A stretch of 64,000 bases of DNA from Zingiber officinale (taxonomy: Eukaryota > Streptophyta > Magnoliopsida > Zingiberales > Zingiberaceae), in assembly GCF_018446385.1 (NCBI RefSeq), contig NC_055992.1:19066877-19130876 (forward strand), written 5' to 3'. This document shows, in pieces, positions 61,101-64,000 of the stretch. The notes below the pieces were generated by a model. The model had not been told where the DNA came from, did not search any database, and saw only the letters and a program-made list of their open reading frames with translations. Made by a program: the position numbers and the translations under genes. Within the stretch, counting starts at the first letter, position 1. Each line of letters starts with the position of its first letter.

Positions 61101-61764
61101 GAGAATTAGATTACTTCTTAAAAGAGCAAAGTAGTTTGATATAGAGATTCTATCTATGGGAAAACCTATACTATCAGCATTAGTGTATCATACAGTTAGA
61201 AGGTTACCTCAATGCAATCATTTGTGATTCACCTAAGGAACCTTCTAAAGTACTATTAATTCGAGATCTGAGTAGGCAAACAGGCTTACATAGTGTTAAA
61301 TTGAGTTCAAAATTAGGGAATGTAAATTCCACTTTATTATATGATAAACCATGTTTACTTTCTGAAAACATAAAGCTGTTTAATAGATTTTCTCCAACTA
61401 TCTGGAAAATACTGTGATGGTGACTCTTGTAATCTCAGGCTCTTGGGAGGTTGTTTGATTGTCATGCAGAGGAACATTACTCTTCATATCTCAGATGTTG
61501 AATTTCGAGTAGTTTGTTTGTTATTCATCATATTACTTTTTCTACTTGATCTTTAATTCATTTTCTTCTAAATTCTAACTGGAACATGCTTGAAATTAGG
61601 GATCTCTCATTCTGCAAAGGGTTATTGCATGATCTCAGTCCTTGAACCAATGAAGACATTTTCAGCTGAAGACGGTCTTACAGAAGAAGCAGTAGTTACA
61701 AAGCTTCGTACTTGTCGATATCATCATCTATATCTGCACACTTCGTTAAGACATAATTTGTCAG
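37140..61764 (+). CDS. MSH1: MSH1, organellar MutS homologue, exons 1-9 (3' partial)
   Basis: Plant MSH1 is a nuclear-encoded MutS protein sent to mitochondria and plastids, where it suppresses recombination between repeats in organelle DNA. Exons: 37140-37249, 39819-39951, 40050-40147, 41568-41643, 42647-42766, 43395-43442, 44874-44938, 47539-47624, 61600-61764. All introns have GT...AG ends and all phases agree, giving 300 codons without a stop. Residues 1-45 are Arg/Ser-rich with no acids until about residue 60, as in a targeting presequence. The mismatch-recognition domain includes GDFYEA (Phe143-Tyr144-Glu145, the Phe-X-Glu motif), [30 protein letters not shown] and FPDPMPVIG. The ATPase and the GIY-YIG endonuclease domain must lie beyond the window. 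Exon 8 to exon 9 is separated by a 14 kb intron. Nothing seen suggests the gene is broken. Confidence 0.93.
37250..39818 (+). other. MSH1 intron 1 (2.6 kb)
   Basis: GTAAAT...GGCAG. AT-rich, with T runs near 38677 and 38722. Small frames on both strands have no recognisable domain. I see no clear transposon ends in it. Confidence 0.75.
40148..41567 (+). other. MSH1 intron 3, with a possible LINE/SINE tail relic
   Basis: GTAATC...TGCAG. At 40213-40290 'tacaacaacaacaaacctc...ggggcccatctacttgaat' resembles, in reverse, the (TTG)n tail of the RTE LINEs found here (compare 58340-58393). The rest is AT-rich and featureless. Confidence 0.6.
41644..42646 (+). other. MSH1 intron 4
   Basis: GTATGT...TTCAG, 1003 bp, AT-rich, no feature seen. 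Confidence 0.75.
42767..43394 (+). repeat. MSH1 intron 5 with a diverged tandem duplication
   Basis: GTTTGT...TGCAG. Two diverged copies of about 180 bp start at about 42966 ('gattatcctttgactgatgg') and 43169 ('gattatctttgagctgatga') and share 'aactagtgtttt' and 'gcctgatcttg' words in the same order. Confidence 0.65.
43443..44873 (+). other. MSH1 intron 6
   Basis: GTAAGT...TGTAG, 1431 bp, AT-rich. No gene or repeat structure recognised. Confidence 0.75.
44939..47538 (+). repeat. MSH1 intron 7 with a tandem duplication of about 185 bp
   Basis: GTAATC...TGCAG, 2.6 kb. Copies at about 45944-46128 and 46141-46320 share 'attgtcacggaccatgt', 'ggtagcacttaccatgac' and 'atattcttgaagatacatg' in order, at high identity. 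The first copy contains a (CA)n run at 45973-45991. The rest is AT-rich and without genes. Confidence 0.7.
48207..48357. repeat. Short tandem duplication in intron 8
   Basis: Two adjacent copies of about 75 bp, each with 'gcccaagtgacccaggagag', 'aagtaatcataattttc' and 'cttctcttgag'. Confidence 0.75.
49086..50345 (-). pseudogene. 5'-truncated L1-type LINE fragment 1
   Basis: On the minus strand: a [10 protein letters not shown]-like reverse transcriptase motif, then [33 protein letters not shown], and further on the zinc-binding RT-associated domain, ending in an A-rich tail (minus-strand 'aaaagaaaataaaaaaat', 49079-49096). These are the C-terminal parts of plant L1 ORF2. Starting in the middle of reverse transcriptase is normal for L1 5' truncation. 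Stops and frameshifts are present. Confidence 0.75.
50643..51852 (-). mobile_element. Copia solo LTR 1 in intron 8 (1210 bp)
   Basis: Read on the minus strand from TGTTGGTGCAAGG (51852) to CGATCCTACA (50643), flanked by perfect TAATG duplications (50638-50642 and 51853-51857). Shares ends and the 'ttgccagaccggtcctccag' type segment with the solo LTR at 55814-57342, so they are one family. The 210-residue plus-strand frame (50766-51398) lies inside and is a composition artefact. Confidence 0.92.
51062..51312 (-). promoter_or_regulatory. GGCGCC palindrome run in solo LTR 1
   Basis: Repeated dyads GGAGGCGCCTTC (51087), GAAGGCGCCTCT (51165), CAAGGCGCCTTCC (51210), GGAAGGCGCCTTC (51230), with decayed ones at 51062, 51185, 51280 and 51299. 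It occupies the place where the sister LTR at 55814-57342 has GGTCGACC palindromes. Confidence 0.7.
52180..53060 (+). pseudogene. RTE LINE (plus-strand copy): endonuclease part
   Basis: Follows the apurinic-type endonuclease of plant RTE LINEs: [29 protein letters not shown], then IVDSSL, YAPQ-like, ILIGGDLN and a NKSQIDF-type end. Several stops and frame changes. It is interrupted at about 53060 by a 1.4 kb block, and resumes at about 54430. Confidence 0.75.
53061..53599 (+). other. Left part of a foreign block in the LINE
   Basis: Not LINE sequence. An exon-like stretch 53247-53322, framed by 'ttgtag' and 'gtagag', can be read as [19 protein letters not shown], which I do not recognise. 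The rest is AT-rich, then a CT-rich leader before the gene candidate. Confidence 0.35.
53600..54107 (+). CDS. Unidentified two-exon gene candidate, 143 residues
   Basis: Exon 1 53600-53693 and exon 2 53770-54107, separated by a 76-bp intron (GTATCT...GATAG). The frame is kept, giving 143 residues and a TAA stop. The start has a basic stretch ([15 protein letters not shown]), then a Pro/Ser linker, then [18 protein letters not shown], a likely single membrane segment at about residues 45-62, then an acidic Glu/Ser-rich C-terminal half. I do not recognise the family. A SINE sits 65 bp after the stop. The block is inserted in a LINE inside MSH1 intron 8, so this is probably a captured gene or gene piece. 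A transcribed gene nested in the intron is the alternative. Confidence 0.45.
54172..54363 (-). mobile_element. tRNA-derived SINE 1
   Basis: On the minus strand the element begins GGGCGTAGCACAGCTGGG (polymerase III box A TAGCACAGCTGG) and has a box B-like ATGTTCGATCC about 35 bases on. It ends in a T run (plus-strand A run 54170-54180). It is flanked by a perfect 12-bp duplication CTTGGTACTTAA (54160-54171 and 54364-54375). Confidence 0.8.
54430..55762 (+). pseudogene. RTE LINE (plus-strand copy): linker and reverse transcriptase
   Basis: Pieces in several frames: [44 protein letters not shown], then [19 protein letters not shown] and [19 protein letters not shown] (55271-55450). They match, in order, the minus-strand copy at 33-34 kb and 23.1 kb. 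Stops throughout. Confidence 0.8.
56211..56615 (-). promoter_or_regulatory. Solo LTR 2 promoter: GGTCGACC palindromes plus TATA box
   Basis: About nine palindromes of the type GTTCGGTCGACCGATCC (56278, 56299, 56370, 56389, 56470, 56491, 56560, 56580 and 56600, some with single changes such as GGTTGACC), then on the minus strand CTATAAAAAGGGG (56219-56207). Confidence 0.72.
56955..57195. repeat. CCTAGGGTTACC minisatellite in solo LTR 2
   Basis: About eight alternating units 'acctagggttacc' and 'ccccctagggttttcc', making a higher-order unit of about 58 bp. It resembles the plant telomere word TTTAGGG only by chance, since no TTTAGGG tandem is present. The shorter sister LTR has just one or two units (51663-51700). 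Confidence 0.8.
57946..58393 (+). pseudogene. RTE LINE (plus-strand copy): C-terminal part and tail
   Basis: [38 protein letters not shown] and a SCGxIxxV-type region follow the C-terminal part of plant RTE ORFs, ending with 'gatcccacctagtgggatatgactt' type text and a (GTT)n tail at 58378-58391. This marks the true 3' end of the LINE. Confidence 0.8.
58394..59723 (+). other. Intron 8 sequence without recognised features
   Basis: More balanced base composition than its neighbours. Short frames (58362-58568, 59104-59286 and one on the minus strand at 58947-59132) have no domain I recognise. It may be a decayed gene piece. A (TA)n run lies at 59427-59446. Confidence 0.4.
59735..61023. mobile_element. 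Possible MULE-like non-autonomous DNA transposon
   Basis: An 11-base word TTGGTTGTTAC occurs at 59724-59734 and 61024-61034, on each side of a 1.3 kb segment. The segment ends look like weak inverted repeats ('ggattgaaataccc' on the left and, in reverse, 'ggtttaaaatttcg' on the right). The left part has a 'gcgtcgcggga' repeat (59900-60020), the middle is AT-rich, and a SINE is inserted inside. No transposase. Confidence 0.5.
60402..60609 (+). mobile_element. tRNA-derived SINE 2 (Au-SINE type)
   Basis: Core at 60430-60590 with a box A-like 'gacgcaacagtaaagttg' and box B-like 'ggtcacggttcgaatcttgg', followed by 'gggtaagactgcgtaca', 'ttccccagaacccc' and 'gtgcaccggactg', the well-known body of the Au-SINE family. 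A 17-base direct repeat of AT-rich sequence (60385-60401 and 60610-60626) may be its target duplication. Confidence 0.75.
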
Positions 61765-62885
61765 GTGCTGTCTTAGTATCTTTTTGTTAAAATGTACTCT
61801 TTGTCCTTGAGAGAGGTTTATTTGAGAATGCATAATTTGTTTAACATATTTTTGATCTAATCATCTCTTTGATCTAACCAGAATTCTTCTATAGAAATTT
61901 ACTTTTTTACCAAAAAAGAATGATTCTTTCTCATTTGCCACTCTTCCCTATTTGGGCATCATATAGATTTGGGAGGAGAAATATTTTAGTGTCTTTATTT
62001 TTCCAGTTTTGGAGAGAAAATCTAAACTTTAGTGATGTCTTAAGTGTTCACTCAATTATAAACTAAGTTCGTCATGCTATATAACCATTTAATTTTACAT
62101 CTTTATCTATTTTATAGTGATAGATGAATTCTGAACTAATTTAGGATTTTTGGTATTCATGATAACATTAATGGGCATTCTTGCATTGCCAAATACAGAT
62201 TGAGATTCAAACCTCTTTTAACGTAGAGAACCACCCACAGATGGTCTTCTGATGGTAAAAAATGAACTATCATTTTTATACAGAAGGTCCTTCTCAGTCT
62301 TACTGTATATTTTCCTCATCCATCTGTTTCATTGTTCATGTTTTCCTCCTCTCTCAAGTCTCTCAGGATTTACCTTTTTTTTGTTATTTTATTTCCTCCT
62401 AACTTTCATATACTTCAGGGGAAAAATATTGATGTATTGAGAGAATATACTATGACTCAAACATCGTGACCAATAACTAAGTATATTGACGTATAACATT
62501 CATTACTATAACCTTAAACGATAGTATAAGAATCGGACCAGAAATTGAATTAAGAAAAGCTCTAGATGACTAGTTTGTTAGTCAAACCAATGGGTCAATT
62601 ACTCAATTTGTTGAATTTCACTTCAAATTGAAAAATCAATCCAGACAAGCTAACTGACAATTGAGAAATGAGAATTTGACTAAATATAAATATATCTGTT
62701 ATAAAACCAAACAAATGAATATTGAAGTGCGAAAAAGTTCAACAATTAGACAATGTTAATTTTTATAATGTAACATGACCATAATAATATGAATTGAAAA
62801 AAGACCTAACAGAGAATGGAAAGACCCCACTCTACTATGTGTCAGTTGGAATTTGAAAACTTGAACCTTGGAGGGGTGCATCCAA

Positions 62886-63073
62886 TTTCTACAAAAGGTC
62901 ATACGCTTACCCAAGCAGTCCACACGGCCGACCCATAGCTATCTATAGAAAATTAAATCAGGAACCAACAGGCGACCTCATGGGAGGGTATTTTCTCTCG
63001 GCTTCATCAGGAATCGACTCTTGCCAATTTCTACAAATCTACCATGACGACCAACTTGGCTATACCCGGTGGG
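62886..63073 (-). mobile_element. tRNA-derived SINE 3
   Basis: On the minus strand the element begins CCCACCGGGTATAGCC and has box A TAGCCAAGTTGG, then box B-like GAGTCGATTCC about 30 bases on. It is flanked by a perfect 19-bp duplication (cttggaggggtgcatccaa at 62867-62885 and 63074-63092), the kind made by LINE machinery. Confidence 0.8.
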
Positions 63074-63922
63074 CTTGGAGGGGTGCATCCAAATTGCTTA
63101 TGAAAGTGTGGCAATAAAACAACAATAGAAAACTACAAGTAGCATTTTGCCTAATGACACATAGAGCTTTTTATCAAGCTTGTTAATTTTTTTTTAGTTT
63201 GATAAAATGTAGTTTGTTATATTCCAGAATTTAATTGTGATTTAGATAAATGATAGCAATGAGTGAGTCTTAAAGGCATTATATTTGTATTTTATAGATG
63301 AACTAAATTGTTTAATAGTTGTTTTAGTGTTTTTGGTTCCCATTGGAGGCTAATCAAAGGTTAATTGGTTAATTAAGCGTAGGAATCAGGTGTGGTTGAT
63401 TTAATTTTTCTTTGCACTCACATGTAAATTGAAGTTTTGTGGCTGATCGGTTGTAGACCAAGTTGAACCAAAATAGATTGTTTCGGCAGACTTCTAGGTT
63501 TAGTTGGGGTTAGGGTTTTGGGTATTTCAAATGTCACAACCTGAATGACTCCCTCCCTATTTGTCAGCTAATTCAATCATTATTATCTGTATGTTATGTT
63601 TGCCCATGTGACATTGAGATAAAAATTGGATGCACATGGCTCAACTTGAAATACGAGTACAGATTATCAAAATAAAATTGTTTAAAATACACCTGGCTGT
63701 TAAAAAAAGATAGAATAGATAATTTTTCTACTGGAAAAATATATAAAAAGCAAAAAATAAAGAAAATGCTTGATTCCACGCGGATGAAAAACTCCAATTA
63801 ACTCGATAACAATTTGTCTTAGAGCAACTCTAGTGATTTGACACCTTCAACACTTACCTTTCTTAAATCTAGAGGCAAGACAACTGAGATGTTAGTCAGG
63901 GAAATAGCTGATAGGATAATAC

Positions 63923-64000
63923 TGTTGGACCCCGTGAGTGTTTTGATGTGATCAACCAAGTTAGGTTAGATCCTGCTAGTTATCTCATCCCCGTGTCTAA
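63923..64000 (+). repeat. Start of another LTR, cut by the window edge
   Basis: TGTTGGACCCCGTGAG, then 'ttttgatgtgatcaaccaag', resembles the first 80 bases of the Copia LTRs in this window. Only the first 78 bp are visible, so the call rests on the TG start and this similarity. Confidence 0.45.

Larger units (their letters stand above)
47625..61599 (+). other. MSH1 intron 8 (about 14 kb), filled with transposons
   Basis: GTATTC (47625) to ATTAG (61599), with exon phases agreeing on both sides. Contents from left: a short tandem duplication (48207-48357), a 5'-truncated L1 fragment, a Copia solo LTR, RTE LINE pieces, a two-exon gene candidate, SINEs, a second L1 fragment holding another solo LTR, and a MULE-like element. 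Most of the intron's length is accounted for by these insertions. Confidence 0.8.
61765..64000 (+). other. MSH1 intron 9 (start; continues beyond the window)
   Basis: Begins GTGCTG after a codon-split G. The next expected exon (the WGEFGEGGLLWGE block of the family) is not found before 64000. Contains a SINE and the start of an LTR, otherwise AT-rich. Confidence 0.7.

Overview
This window is nuclear DNA from a flowering plant, most likely a monocot. Three things support that: spliced exons of the plant-specific organellar mismatch-repair gene MSH1, a very GC-rich SHORT-ROOT-like GRAS sequence of the kind seen in commelinid monocots, and a dense nest of Copia and Gypsy LTR retrotransposons primed by initiator-Met tRNA. 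I lean towards the banana/ginger order, but the sequence alone does not prove it.

Positions 1-34730 are a transposon nest built on a minus-strand RTE-type LINE, whose reverse-transcriptase reading can be followed across three insertions. Element C (a minus-strand Copia, 23248-32827, target duplication ATATG), a Gypsy-type solo LTR (19643-23074) and element D (a minus-strand Copia, from 19530 leftwards) each sit inside the LINE. D is itself broken by a second Gypsy-type solo LTR (14200-16513) and by element B (a plus-strand Copia with a decayed pol, ending at 10773). B is broken by element A (a plus-strand Copia with gag but no pol, ending at 4743). C holds a solo LTR of the D family (28270-29851) and a long-inverted-repeat MITE in its gag. 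None of these elements looks able to move by itself: three lack pol where it should be, and the fourth has a pol with many stops.

Positions 34730-37139 hold the upstream side of MSH1. A truncated, frameshifted SHORT-ROOT-like sequence lies between near-identical direct repeats of about 113 bp, the nearer one ending 162 bp before the MSH1 start codon.

Positions 37140-64000 are MSH1 on the plus strand. Exons 1-9 join in frame and encode the first 300 residues: the targeting presequence and the mismatch-recognition domain with its Phe-Tyr-Glu motif. The ATPase and GIY-YIG parts lie beyond the window. Intron 8 is about 14 kb and contains L1 and RTE LINE pieces, two solo LTRs of one Copia family with perfect target duplications, three tRNA-derived SINEs nearby or inside, a MULE-like element, and an unidentified two-exon gene candidate.

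The most unusual pattern is a shared promoter layout. In Copia LTRs of several families, a run of short perfect or near-perfect palindromes (GGTCGACC, GATCGGTC-N4-GACCGATC, GGGCGCCC or GGCGCC cores) sits directly upstream of the TATA box. Similar runs occur in a Gypsy-type LTR and in front of a transposase-like gene inside element D. Two LTRs of one family carry different palindrome types at the same place.
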